A DNA stretch of 64,000 nucleotides from Streptomyces fructofermentans. GTDB lineage: Bacteria > Actinomycetota > Actinomycetes > Streptomycetales > Streptomycetaceae. Numbering within the stretch: the stretch's first letter is position 1; each line of letters opens with the position of its first letter. The notes beneath the pieces are model-generated. The model had not been told where the DNA came from, did no database searches, and was given only the letters and a program-made list of their open reading frames with translations. The translations under genes were made by a program, and so were the position numbers. Positions 34,927 to 43,691 of this stretch are shown in pieces. Location of the stretch: assembly GCF_014651055.1 (NCBI RefSeq), contig NZ_BMWD01000004.1, forward strand, positions 1 to 64,000. The letters run 5' to 3'.

Positions 34927-35850
34927 CTACCAGCCGCGGTTGGCGTAGCGCTCGGTCTCGGGGAGGGTGTCGCAGTTGATGCCGACCATGGCCTCGCCGA
35001 GGTTGCGCGACGCGTCCGCGATGATCTTCGGGTCGTCGAAGAAGGTGGTGGCCTTCACGATGGCGGCGGCACGCTTGGCCGGGTCGCCCGACTTGAAGAT
35101 GCCGGAGCCGACGAAGACGCCCTCGGCGCCGAGCTGACGCATCAGGGCGGCGTCGGCGGGGGTGGCGACACCGCCGGCGGAGAAGAGGACGACCGGCAGC
35201 TTGCCCAGCTCGGAGACCTCCTTCACCAGCTCGTACGGGGCGCGCAGCTCCTTGGCGGCGGCGTACAGCTCGTTGTTGTCGTAGCCGCGCAGCCGGGCGA
35301 TCTCGTTCTTGATCTGGCGCAGGTGGCGGACGGCCTCGACGACGTTGCCGGTGCCGGCCTCGCCCTTGGAGCGGATCATCGCCGCGCCCTCGGCGATGCG
35401 GCGCAGGGCCTCGCCGAGGTTGGTGGCACCGCAGACGAAGGGGGTCGTGAAGGCGAACTTGTCGGAGTGGTTCACCTCGTCGGCGGGCGTGAGGACCTCG
35501 GACTCGTCGATGTAGTCGACTCCGAGGGACTGCAGGACCTGGGCCTCCACGAAGTGGCCGATGCGCGACTTGGCCATCACCGGGATGGAGACCGCCTCGA
35601 TGATCTCCTCGATCATGTTCGGGTCCGACATCCGGGCCACGCCGCCGTCCTTGCGGATGTCCGCGGGCACCCGCTCCAGCGCCATGACGGCGACCGCGCC
35701 GGCGTCCTCGGCGATCTTCGCCTGCTCGGCGTTGACCACGTCCATGATCACGCCGCCCTTGAGCTGCTCGGCCATGCCGCGCTTCACGCGCGCGGTGCCG
35801 GTGGCAGGGGTGTCGGTGGGCTGGGCGGTGTGGGAGAGCGTGCTGGACAC
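34927..35850 (-). CDS. pdxS: Pyridoxal 5'-phosphate synthase lyase subunit PdxS
   Basis: PdxS builds PLP from ribose 5-phosphate, glyceraldehyde 3-phosphate and ammonia. The 307-residue TIM-barrel product shows [31 protein letters not shown] and [14 protein letters not shown]. Start is GTG with GAGGTC upstream; the first ~20 residues are a variable Thr/Ala-rich leader. Confidence 0.97.
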   Translation of the reverse strand: MSSTLSHTAQPTDTPATGTARVKRGMAEQLKGGVIMDVVNAEQAKIAEDAGAVAVMALERVPADIRKDGGVARMSDPNMIEEIIEAVSIPVMAKSRIGHFVEAQVLQSLGVDYIDESEVLTPADEVNHSDKFAFTTPFVCGATNLGEALRRIAEGAAMIRSKGEAGTGNVVEAVRHLRQIKNEIARLRGYDNNELYAAAKELRAPYELVKEVSELGKLPVVLFSAGGVATPADAALMRQLGAEGVFVGSGIFKSGDPAKRAAAIVKATTFFDDPKIIADASRNLGEAMVGINCDTLPETERYANRGW

Positions 35851-36218
35851 GGGTTGACCTCACTGGGTGGAAGAGGGTTTCTGCAGACACCGAGGAAACG
35901 CCCGCGGACCAGTCCACAGCAAGGGCCAATGGAGAGCCGGTGGCTCATTTTCCTCCGCGGTGGCCACGTTTGCCGTGGTCAGGGAGGTGTCACCGGTGCC
36001 GCGGGGCACGTCCGCGCGGTCGCAGGCGCGCGCGTGGATCCCCCGCGCGGCGGCGACGCCCCGGTGCGTGCGCCCGACGGGCGGTCCACGCCGGGCGGAT
36101 CCGCGCGTACGCCCCGCGTCCACATGTCCGTACGCGCCCGTACGCGTTCCCGGTCGCGCGGCCCGGGCCCGCGCCGACCGGGCCCCGCCGGGCCGCCGTG
36201 AAGCTCAGCGTGCGGGGG
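35851..36218. other. Intergenic region upstream of pdxS
   Basis: No convincing gene in 368 bases. A partial inverted repeat at 36151-36180 (CGGTCG pairing with CGACCG) may end the LemA-like gene. The pdxST promoter should lie in 35870-35960, but no clear -35/-10 pair was found. Confidence 0.5.
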
Positions 36219-36764
36219 TCACGTCCCCGGGCGGTCCGCCAGGGCCGTCGGCGGCTCGTCGTCCATCTCGAAGGCGAGCGGGAACGGCGCGTGCCCGGCC
36301 AGCCGGAACCAGCGCACCGTGCGGTGCCGGCGCAGGGCCCGGGCCGCGCGTACGGCGTCGTTGTGGAAGCGCCGTGCCATCGGCACCCTGCGGACGGCAC
36401 GGGCGAGTTCGCCGGCGGCGTCCTCACCGCCCGGGGCCGCCCGGACCGCCTCCATCTGCTGGGCCTCACCGAACACGGCCCGCAGCGCCTGGCTGAGGTC
36501 GCTCTCGGCGACCTCCCTGTTGTCCTCCTCGGCCTGCCTGGCCGCGTGCGCCGCCTCGTAGAGCACGATCGAGGCGGCCGGATCGAGCACCCCCGCGGTG
36601 GCCAACTCCTGCGCGACCGAGGCCCGCCGGAGCAGTTGCGCGTCGAGTGCGGCCCGCGCGGCGTCGATCCGCGAGTGCAGCCGGTCGAGGCGCCCCGCCG
36701 TCCAGCTCAGGTAGAGGCCGATCGCCACGAGGGCGACCACGATCCAGATCAGTGTGGAGGTCAC
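36219..36764 (-). CDS. LemA-like membrane protein
   Basis: A 181-residue protein with one N-terminal helix (about 5-20) and a helical segment RLDRLHSRIDAARAALDAQLLRRASVAQELA that resembles the LemA core. The remaining length is helical and charged, with a C-terminus in DDEPPTALADRPGT. Function unknown. Start is GTG; a TAGCCT hexamer ends eight bases before it with no ribosome binding site, so translation may be leaderless. Position between pdxS and the pimA block is usual in Streptomyces. Confidence 0.75.
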   Translation of the reverse strand: MTSTLIWIVVALVAIGLYLSWTAGRLDRLHSRIDAARAALDAQLLRRASVAQELATAGVLDPAASIVLYEAAHAARQAEEDNREVAESDLSQALRAVFGEAQQMEAVRAAPGGEDAAGELARAVRRVPMARRFHNDAVRAARALRRHRTVRWFRLAGHAPFPLAFEMDDEPPTALADRPGT

Positions 36765-37190
36765 GGGCGCACAGGCTACCCGTGCGCTCCGGCGCGCCGC
36801 CGCGCCCGCCCGGGCGCCCGGGCTCTCCCGCGGTCCGCCGCGACGGCCGCCGTCGCACCCGCCGTCAGCGGCCCCGGCCACGCGGCACAGGCCCGCAGCA
36901 TCCGCCCGCACACCCGCCGGGAAGCCCTCTCGCCCGTACGGGCAACCGCCCTCCCGCGCACCGGAACCAGGCGGGACGACCCGTCGCACCGGCCCGCCCG
37001 GACCGCGCGCACCCGTACGGGACCAGTCCTCGCTCCGTACGGGAGCCGCCCGGGCGCACCTGGCGACGGGGCCTTTCGTCAGGGCTCCGCAAGTCCTCGG
37101 CCGACGCCGGAATCGGCCCGCGCGCGTACGGCCGGGACGGCCCGGCGCAGGGCACCCGCCGCGGACCGCGCATCTGTCCGCGCGACGGCC
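36765..37190. other. Intergenic region between LemA-like gene and pimA-block
   Basis: No convincing gene in 426 bases. It has three copies of a CCCGTACGGG-type palindrome (36933-36942, 37012-37021 and a related 37034-37043), perhaps processing or terminator sites for the pimA operon or chance GC palindromes. Confidence 0.45.
36773..36778 (-). promoter_or_regulatory. -10 hexamer of the LemA-like gene
   Basis: TAGCCT on the minus strand ends eight bases before the GTG, which places +1 close to the start codon. No -35 was clear. Confidence 0.35.
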
Positions 37191-37499
37191 TCAGGGCCCG
37201 GTCGGCGGCCCGGCGGCCGGGTCGGCACCCGCGTCCAGCACCGTGAACCTCATGGAGACGATGTCCACCGGTACGGCCTCGATCCGACGGCCCGTCCGTT
37301 CCTCGATCAGCCGTGCCACCGCGAAGAGCCTGACGCGCTCCTCGGGCGTGTGGGCGGGGAAGGTCGTCCGGCCGCTCCCGGCGAGGCGTGCCCCGATCTC
37401 GGCGGCGAACACCGCACGGCAGCGCCGCTCCTCCTCGTCCGTCAGCGGTGTCGTCCCGCCCTGGCCGGGAACATCGCCGATCACGTGTATTTCCCGCAC
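37191..37499 (-). CDS. Small conserved-context protein downstream of pimA
   Basis: A 102-residue soluble protein (REIHVIGDVPGQGG at the start, then a charged helix DEEERRCRAVFAAEIGARL and a strand-like RRIEAVPVDIVSMRFTVLD). No family recognised. The GTG start has GAGAGG about ten bases upstream and lies 13 bases past the pimA stop, so it is the last gene of the pgsA-acyltransferase-pimA run. The longer frame extending upstream merges into pimA in another frame. Codon use looks genuine. Confidence 0.65.
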   Translation of the reverse strand: MREIHVIGDVPGQGGTTPLTDEEERRCRAVFAAEIGARLAGSGRTTFPAHTPEERVRLFAVARLIEERTGRRIEAVPVDIVSMRFTVLDAGADPAAGPPTGP

Positions 37500-37512
37500 G
37501 CCGTCGCCTCTC

Positions 37513-38682
37513 TCAGTCCCGGGCCAGCCCGAACCGGGCCAGCAGCCCGCCCGGCTCGTCGGGTTCGTCGGCGGCGACCGCCGCGGCGCCGTCGGTGACC
37601 GTCTCGTACACCGACAGGATGTCCGCGCCCACCGTCGACCAGTCGAAGCGGCGCACGTGCGCGCTGCCCCGCTCGCGCAGCTCCGCGCGGCGCTCCGGGT
37701 CGCCGAGGAGCCGTACCGCCGCCGCGGCCAGCGCGTCCGCGTCCTCGTTGGCGAACAGTTCGCCCGCCGCGCCCTGGTCGAGGACCTGGGTGAACGCGTC
37801 GAGGTCGGAGGCGAGCACGGGCGCACCCGCCGACATGGCCTCGACCAGGATGATCCCGAAGCTCTCGCCGCCGGTGTTGGGCGCCACGTACAGGTCGACG
37901 CTGCGCAGGAACCGCGCCTTGTCCTCGTCGCTCACCATGCCGAGGAACTCGACCCGCGGACGCAGTTCCGCGGGCAGCTTCTCGACGGCCTCCACCTCGT
38001 CGCCTCGCCCGGCGACCAGGAGCCGCGTGCCGGGCCGTTCGGCGAGGATCCTCGGGAGCGCCTTCATGAGCACCGGCAGGCCCTTGCGGGGCTCGTCGAT
38101 GCGTCCGACGAAGCCGATCGTCCCGCCCTGCCACTCGGGCCTGGGCTCGGCCCGCGCGAAGAAGTCGACGTCGACGCCGTTCGGGATGACGACCGCGTCG
38201 CCGCCGAGGTGCTCCACGAGCGTGCGCCGCGCGTACTCGCTCACCGCGATCCGCGCGCTGATCTTCTCCAGCGCAGGCTGGAGGATCGGGTACGCGGCGA
38301 TCATCGCCCGCGAGCGCGGGTTCGAGGTGTGGAACGTGGCGACGATGGGTCCCTGCGCCGCCCAGCAGGCCAGCAGGCCGAGCGACGGCGAGGCCGGCTC
38401 GTGGATGTGGATCACGTCGAAGGTGCCGTCGTGCAGCCAGCGCCGCACCCGCGCCGCCGAGAGGAACCCGAAGTTGAGGCGGGCGACGGACCCGTTGTAG
38501 GGCACCGGGACGGCCCGGCCGGCCGAGACGACGTACGGCGGGAGCGGTGTCTCGTCGTCGGCGGGGGCGAGCACGGAGACGTGGTGCCCGAGCCCGATGA
38601 GGTGGTCGGCCAGGTCCCGGATGTGGAACTGGACTCCCCCGGGGACGTCCCAGGAGTACGGGCAGACGATGCCGATCCTCAC
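37513..38682 (-). CDS. pimA: Phosphatidyl-myo-inositol mannosyltransferase PimA
   Basis: PimA adds the first mannose from GDP-Man to phosphatidylinositol. The 389-residue GT4 product has the N-terminal GGVQFHI loop, the donor-site region GRIDEPRKGL and the E273x7E281 motif (ESFGIILVE). GTG start overlaps the acyltransferase stop as GTGA. Gene order pgsA-acyltransferase-pimA matches mycobacteria, where the product is essential. Confidence 0.94.
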   Translation of the reverse strand: MRIGIVCPYSWDVPGGVQFHIRDLADHLIGLGHHVSVLAPADDETPLPPYVVSAGRAVPVPYNGSVARLNFGFLSAARVRRWLHDGTFDVIHIHEPASPSLGLLACWAAQGPIVATFHTSNPRSRAMIAAYPILQPALEKISARIAVSEYARRTLVEHLGGDAVVIPNGVDVDFFARAEPRPEWQGGTIGFVGRIDEPRKGLPVLMKALPRILAERPGTRLLVAGRGDEVEAVEKLPAELRPRVEFLGMVSDEDKARFLRSVDLYVAPNTGGESFGIILVEAMSAGAPVLASDLDAFTQVLDQGAAGELFANEDADALAAAAVRLLGDPERRAELRERGSAHVRRFDWSTVGADILSVYETVTDGAAAVAADEPDEPGGLLARFGLARD

Positions 38683-39668
38683 AGCCGCTCCCCGTCGGAG
38701 GTCGCGGCCGTCCCGGCGGTCGGCGCGGTGCCGTCCGGCTCCGGACGCGGCGGCGCCTGCGCGGTGTCGGGGCGGGGCTCCAGGTCGGAGAGCCACAGGC
38801 GCTGCAGCATGTGCCAGTCCTCCGGGTGGTCGGCGATTCCGGTGGCGAAGGCGTCGGCCAGCGCCTGTGTCATGACAGACGTCTTCTCGGCCCGGGTACC
38901 CGACTCGGGTACGTCGACGGGCGGGTGGACGCGGCCCCGCATGACGGGCGACTCGTCGTACCAGAGCGTCACCGGCAGCAGGACCGCGCCGGTCTGCTGC
39001 GCGAGCAGGGCGGGGCCGGCGGGCATCCGGGTCGCGCCGCCGAAGAACGAGACCTCGACGCCGGAGGCGGACAGGTCCCGCTCGGCCACCAGGCAGATCA
39101 GCCCGCCCGCGCGCAGCCGCCGGGCCAGCGTGCCGAACGCGGTGCCGCCGCTGTGGGGCAGCACCTCCATGCCGAGCCCCTCGCGGTAGGCGACGAACCG
39201 GTCGTACAGCTTCTCCGGCTTGAGGCGCTCGGCGACCGTGGTGAACGGCGTCTCCAGCGCGGTGGTGACCCACGCCCCCGCGAGGTCCCAGTTGCCCAGG
39301 TGCGGCAGCGCGATGATGACGCCCCTGCCGGTGGCGAGGCCGTCGGTCAGGTGGTGGATGTCGGCGGGTTCGAACCCGCCCCTGATGCGGTCCTCGCTCC
39401 ACGCGGGGAGCCGGAACGACTCCATCCAGTAGCGCAGGTACGACCGCATGCCCGCCCTGGACAGCTCGGAGAGCCGCTCGGGCGTCGCGTCGGGCAGCAC
39501 GCGCGCGTAGTTCGACTCCAGGCGGCGTACGCCCTTACCCCGCCGCTTCCAGGCGATGTCGGCGATCGTCCGGCCCAGACGCACCGCGACGGGCTCGGGA
39601 AGCTTCTTGACGGCTCCCCAGCCCGCGGCGTACGCCATGTAGGTCAGATGGTCCTTGAGACCGCTCAC
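38679..39668 (-). CDS. patA: Phosphatidylinositol mannoside acyltransferase
   Basis: A LpxL/HtrB-type acyltransferase that in mycobacteria acylates the mannose of PIM1 or PIM2. The 329-residue product has the HxxxxD motif at H123-D128 (LPHLGNWD), an N-terminal helix, and a Pro/Ala-rich ~30-residue tail after the catalytic part. The GTG start overlaps the pgsA stop as GTGA, and its stop overlaps pimA. Confidence 0.92.
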   Translation of the reverse strand: MSGLKDHLTYMAYAAGWGAVKKLPEPVAVRLGRTIADIAWKRRGKGVRRLESNYARVLPDATPERLSELSRAGMRSYLRYWMESFRLPAWSEDRIRGGFEPADIHHLTDGLATGRGVIIALPHLGNWDLAGAWVTTALETPFTTVAERLKPEKLYDRFVAYREGLGMEVLPHSGGTAFGTLARRLRAGGLICLVAERDLSASGVEVSFFGGATRMPAGPALLAQQTGAVLLPVTLWYDESPVMRGRVHPPVDVPESGTRAEKTSVMTQALADAFATGIADHPEDWHMLQRLWLSDLEPRPDTAQAPPRPEPDGTAPTAGTAATSDGERL

Positions 39669-40366
39669 GACGTGGCCTCACTGCTGCGCGAGGCGTTACC
39701 CGAGGGGGTCCCGCCGGGCTGCGCGCCCTCCGGGGCGGCGTCGGCCTCGGCGGACTCGCGGCGGACCGTGACGACGCGCTGGACCAGCGTGACGACACTT
39801 CCGACGGCCACGATCCACAGCGCGATCGGCAGCAGGACGTCGATGCCGGGCACCCCGAACGCGTGGAGGCCCGCGAGGCCCGCCGCGACGAGCGAGATGA
39901 CCAGCCGCTCGGCGCGCTCGACCAGGCCGTTGACGGCGACCGGCAGCCCGATCGACTCGCCGCGGGCCTTGGTGTACGACACCACCTGGCCGCTGGCCAG
40001 GCAGAAGATGGAGACGGCGCACAGGACGTTGTCGTCGCCGCCGCCCGCGTACCAGAGTGCGAAGCCGCCGAAGATCGCGCTGTCGGCGACCCGGTCGAGC
40101 GTCGAGTCCAGGAACGCGCCCCAGCGGCTGGTGCGGCCGAGCTGGCGCGCCATGTTGCCGTCGACGAGGTCCGAGAACACGAACAGCGTGATGACGATGG
40201 TGCCCCAGAAGAACTCGCCGCGGGGGAAGAAGACCAGCGCGCCCGCCATCACTCCGGCCGTGCCCAGGAGCGTGACCGTGTCGGGGCTGACCCCCCGACG
40301 GATGAGAAACGCGGCGAACGGTGTGAGGACACGCGTGAAGAATGCACGCGCGTACTTGTTCAGCAT
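39665..40366 (-). CDS. pgsA: Phosphatidylinositol-phosphate synthase
   Basis: A CDP-alcohol phosphatidyltransferase making archaetidyl/phosphatidylinositol phosphate from CDP-diacylglycerol. The 233-residue product has about six membrane helices and the full motif D66-D69-G70-A73-R74-G83-D87-D91. The ATG has GGGAAGG upstream and fits the family N-terminus MLNKYARAFFTR; another ATG at 40423 is in frame but less likely. First gene of the pgsA-patA-pimA run. Confidence 0.93.
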   Translation of the reverse strand: MLNKYARAFFTRVLTPFAAFLIRRGVSPDTVTLLGTAGVMAGALVFFPRGEFFWGTIVITLFVFSDLVDGNMARQLGRTSRWGAFLDSTLDRVADSAIFGGFALWYAGGGDDNVLCAVSIFCLASGQVVSYTKARGESIGLPVAVNGLVERAERLVISLVAAGLAGLHAFGVPGIDVLLPIALWIVAVGSVVTLVQRVVTVRRESAEADAAPEGAQPGGTPSGNASRSSEATS

Positions 40367-40640
40367 GGCCTTCCCGAGGGTCGGTGTGGCCGCGCGGCCC
40401 CTGCTGGCCACCGGCTGGCCCATCGTAGTCACGCGTGCGCGTGTGCGACGGTCGGGCACCCGCGCCCCGTGTCACGTCCTGGTGACATCCGGGGGACGGC
40501 GGGATCGCGTCCGTTGTATGGACGCGCCGTGACGCGAGTGCAAAGCTCGAAGGCACCGCGGGCGTCGCCGGAGCCGCCCCTGCGTGCGCCTCCGCGTGTC
40601 CGCGCCCACAGTGACCTCACCGTGTACGGGAGGCAAGTCC

Positions 40641-42839
40641 ATGGGCGACAAGGCGAACGCACACCCCGGAGCCGCCGGCAGGGCTACGGCGGCCGACCAC
40701 CCCGCGTCCGTACGGAATGTGGTGCTGGTCGGCCACAGCGGATCGGGCAAGACGACTCTGGTGGAGGCTCTCGCGCTGACGGCGGGAGCGGTGAACAGGG
40801 CGGGCCGCGTGGAGGACGGCGGCACCGTCTCCGACTACGACGAGATCGAGCACCGGCAGCAGCGCTCGGTGCAGCTCTCCCTCGTACCCCTCGAGTGGGA
40901 CGGGTACAAGATCAATGTTCTGGACACTCCCGGATACGCCGATTTCGTCGGCGAGCTGAGGGCCGGTCTGCGCGCCGCGGACGCGGCCCTCTTCGTCGTC
41001 TCGGCCTCGGACGGCGTCGACGGCTCGACCCGCATGGTGTGGGAGGAGTGCGCGGCGGTCGGGATGCCACGGGCCATCGTGGTCACACACCTGGAGTCGG
41101 CGAGGGCCGACTTCGAGGAGATGACCCGCATCTGCGCGGAGGCGTTCGGCGGCGACGACCCCGACGCGGTACTGCCGCTCTACCTGCCGCTGCACGGCCC
41201 GCAGGCACCCGACGGGCACGCGCCCGTCACCGGGCTGACCGGACTGCTGTCGCGGAAGCTGTTCGACTACTCGACCGGTGAGCGCAAGGAGTCCAAGCCG
41301 GGCCCCGAGCAGCTCCCGCCGATCGAGGAGGCCCGCAACCGGCTGATCGAGGGGATCATCGCCGAGAGCGAGGACGAGGGACTGATGGACCGCTACCTCG
41401 GCGGCGAGGAGATCGATTTCAAGACACTCGTGGAGGATCTGGAGCGGGCCGTCGCGCGCGGGACCTTCTTCCCGGTGCTGGCCGCCGCGCCCGCGGCGGA
41501 GGGCGCCCGCCAAGGCCTGGGCACGGTGGAACTCCTCGAACTGATCACGGGCGGCTTCCCGACCCCGCTGGAGCGCGCGGCGCCGACCGTCACCACGCCG
41601 GACGGCCGCGCCCGCGAGGTGCGGGCCTGCGATCCCGACGGGCCGCTGGTCGCCGAGGTCGTGAAGACCGCGTCCGACCCCTACGTCGGCCGGGTGTCGA
41701 TGGTCCGGGTGTTCTCCGGGACGCTGCGCCCCGACGCGACGGTGCACGTGTCCGGGCACGGGCTGGCCGACCGGGGCCACGAGGACCACGACGTCGACGA
41801 GCGGGTGGGTGCCCTGTCCGCGCCGTTCGGCAAGCAGCAGCGGCCCCTGACCCACTGCATCGCGGGAGACCTGGCGTGCGTGGCCAAGCTCGTCCGCGCC
41901 GAGACGGGCGACACCCTGTCCGCCAAGGACGATCCGCTGCTCATGAAGCCGTGGGAGATGCCCGACCCGCTGCTGCCGCTCGCCATCCAGGCGCACAGCA
42001 AGGCCGACGAGGACAAGCTCTCGCAGGGGCTGGGCCGGCTGGTGGCCGAGGACCCGACGATGCGGCTGGAGCAGAACCAGGACACCCACCAGGTCGTCCT
42101 GTGGTGCCTCGGCGAGGCCCACGCGGACGTCGCCCTCGAACGGCTGCGCAGCCGGTACGGGGTCCAGGTGGACGTGGTGCCCCACAAGGTGTCCCTGCGG
42201 GAGACGTTCGCCGCGGGGGCCGCGGGGCGCGGCCGCCACGTGAAGCAGTCCGGCGGCCACGGCCAGTACGCGATCTGCGAGATCGAGGTGGAACCGCTGC
42301 CCGGCGGCTCCGGCATCGAGTTCGTGGACAAGGTCGTCGGCGGGTCCGTGCCGCGCCAGTTCATCCCCTCCGTCGAGAAGGGCGTGCGGGCCCAGGCCGC
42401 CAAGGGCGTGGTCGCGGGGTACGCGCTCATCGACGTGCGGATCACGCTGGTCGACGGCAAGGCCCACTCGGTGGACTCGTCGGACGCCGCGTTCCAGACG
42501 GCCGGCGCGCTCGCCCTGCGGGAGGCGGCGACCGACGCGCGGATCCACCTCCTGGAGCCGGTCGCCGAGGTGACGGTCCTGGTCGGCGACGAGTACGTGG
42601 GCGCCGTGATGAGCGATCTGTCGGGCCGGCGCGGCCGGGTCGTGGGCACCGAGCAGGCGGGCGGCGGCCGGACCCTCGTACGGGCCGAGGTGCCGGAGAT
42701 CGAGATCGGGCGGTACGCGGTCGACCTGCGCTCGCTCTCGCACGGCACCGCGCGCTTCGGCCGCACGTACGCGCGTCACGAGCCCATGCCCGCGCAGGTG
42801 GCCGAGAGGCTCCACGCCCGGACCGCGGGCACGAGGTAG
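40641..42839 (+). CDS. Elongation factor G-like protein (EF-G2 type) with altered G motifs
   Basis: A 732-residue EF-G-family protein with all five domains in order. Its nucleotide site is unusual: the P-loop reads GHSGSGKT (31-38), G3 reads DTPGY (95-99) with Tyr where EF-G has catalytic His, and the NKxD position reads THLE (149-152). The fold is clear, but whether it is a working GTPase is not. In mycobacteria the EF-G2 paralogue is reported to lack ribosome-dependent GTPase activity. A GGAGG precedes the ATG. Divergent from pgsA with 274 bases between. Confidence 0.9.
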   Translation: MGDKANAHPGAAGRATAADHPASVRNVVLVGHSGSGKTTLVEALALTAGAVNRAGRVEDGGTVSDYDEIEHRQQRSVQLSLVPLEWDGYKINVLDTPGYADFVGELRAGLRAADAALFVVSASDGVDGSTRMVWEECAAVGMPRAIVVTHLESARADFEEMTRICAEAFGGDDPDAVLPLYLPLHGPQAPDGHAPVTGLTGLLSRKLFDYSTGERKESKPGPEQLPPIEEARNRLIEGIIAESEDEGLMDRYLGGEEIDFKTLVEDLERAVARGTFFPVLAAAPAAEGARQGLGTVELLELITGGFPTPLERAAPTVTTPDGRAREVRACDPDGPLVAEVVKTASDPYVGRVSMVRVFSGTLRPDATVHVSGHGLADRGHEDHDVDERVGALSAPFGKQQRPLTHCIAGDLACVAKLVRAETGDTLSAKDDPLLMKPWEMPDPLLPLAIQAHSKADEDKLSQGLGRLVAEDPTMRLEQNQDTHQVVLWCLGEAHADVALERLRSRYGVQVDVVPHKVSLRETFAAGAAGRGRHVKQSGGHGQYAICEIEVEPLPGGSGIEFVDKVVGGSVPRQFIPSVEKGVRAQAAKGVVAGYALIDVRITLVDGKAHSVDSSDAAFQTAGALALREAATDARIHLLEPVAEVTVLVGDEYVGAVMSDLSGRRGRVVGTEQAGGGRTLVRAEVPEIEIGRYAVDLRSLSHGTARFGRTYARHEPMPAQVAERLHARTAGTR

Positions 42840-43691
42840 GGCTCGGCCGCGCGGGCCACCGGTATGCGGTAGGGCGCCGCCCGGTCCCCGGGTACGCGGC
42901 AGGGAGCCGCCGCGCAAACCGCGGGACGCGGTAGGGCTCCGGGCCGGGCGGCCCGGAGCCCCGTACGGCGGCGAGACCCGGCACGTCCGGGGCCACCCGG
43001 CAGTCCGGGGCAGCCGGGCGCCGACGCCGGAGCCACAAGCCGTCGGGGCCGCCAGGGGCGTCGGGGTCACGGACGGTCGGGGCAGCCAGGGCCGTCAGGG
43101 CCGGAGCGGTCGCGGTCACGGGGCCCACCGGTCCCGTACGGCCCGACCGGTCCCTGCGGTGCCGGGTGGACCCACGGCCCGCACCGACCCCCGGGGGTCT
43201 CGCCGATCCCGTGGGGCCCGACTCTCCCGTGGGGCCCGCCGATCCCGTGGGGGCCCGCGGGTCCTGCGAGGCCCACGGGTCCCGCTGCGGAGCGCGGCCC
43301 CACCGGCACCACCGGCCACGGGACCCACCGCCGCGAGCGGACCTCCACGCCGGGGCAGGGGCAAGGGCAGGGGCCTCCTCGGCGGGGCCCGCACGACGGA
43401 CAACCGCGAGGCGATCCGCCCGGCGCGGCGAACCCGGCGGGCCTCCGCGCGGCGGCCGACGGGTCGACGGCCCGCCGATTCTGGCGAGTTCGGCCCTCCG
43501 GCGACAAGGACCCGGCGAACGGGCCGTACGGCACCGGGCGGCGCCGTGACCACCGGGAGCGCCTTGGCCCGTCCGCCGACACACGGCGCTCCCGGCCGAT
43601 ACCCTGAGTACCTGATCAAGACGATGACCTGATCAACAGGTGTGCGGAGCACGGAAGTCGGGAAAAGCCGCAGCAGCGGAGCACGGCGGCG
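42840..43691. other. Intergenic region with degenerate repeats
   Basis: No convincing gene in 852 bases. At 42825-42945 four degenerate units built on GCGGTAGGGCTCCG recur about every 30-34 bases, the first covering the end of the EF-G-like gene. At about 43100-43330 the minus strand reads as a Gly-Pro-rich pattern (GPxGxxGP), but with no proper start, Shine-Dalgarno or codon periodicity I can trust. Confidence 0.55.
42934..42961 (+). terminator. Terminator of the EF-G-like gene
   Basis: Perfect 12-bp arms (GGGCTCCGGGCC and its complement) around a 4-base loop, 95 bases past the stop. Confidence 0.55.

Noticed and set aside
40641..42839. Ribosome-protection tetracycline resistance protein (Otr/Tet(M) type)
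   Set aside because: Those proteins keep NKID and DTPGH; this one does not and resembles the EF-G2 group.
43067..43582. Collagen-like ORF on the minus strand
   Set aside because: Gly-Pro pattern comes from a GC triplet repeat; other frames give similar patterns, the Gly-x-y register breaks repeatedly, and no ribosome site was found.
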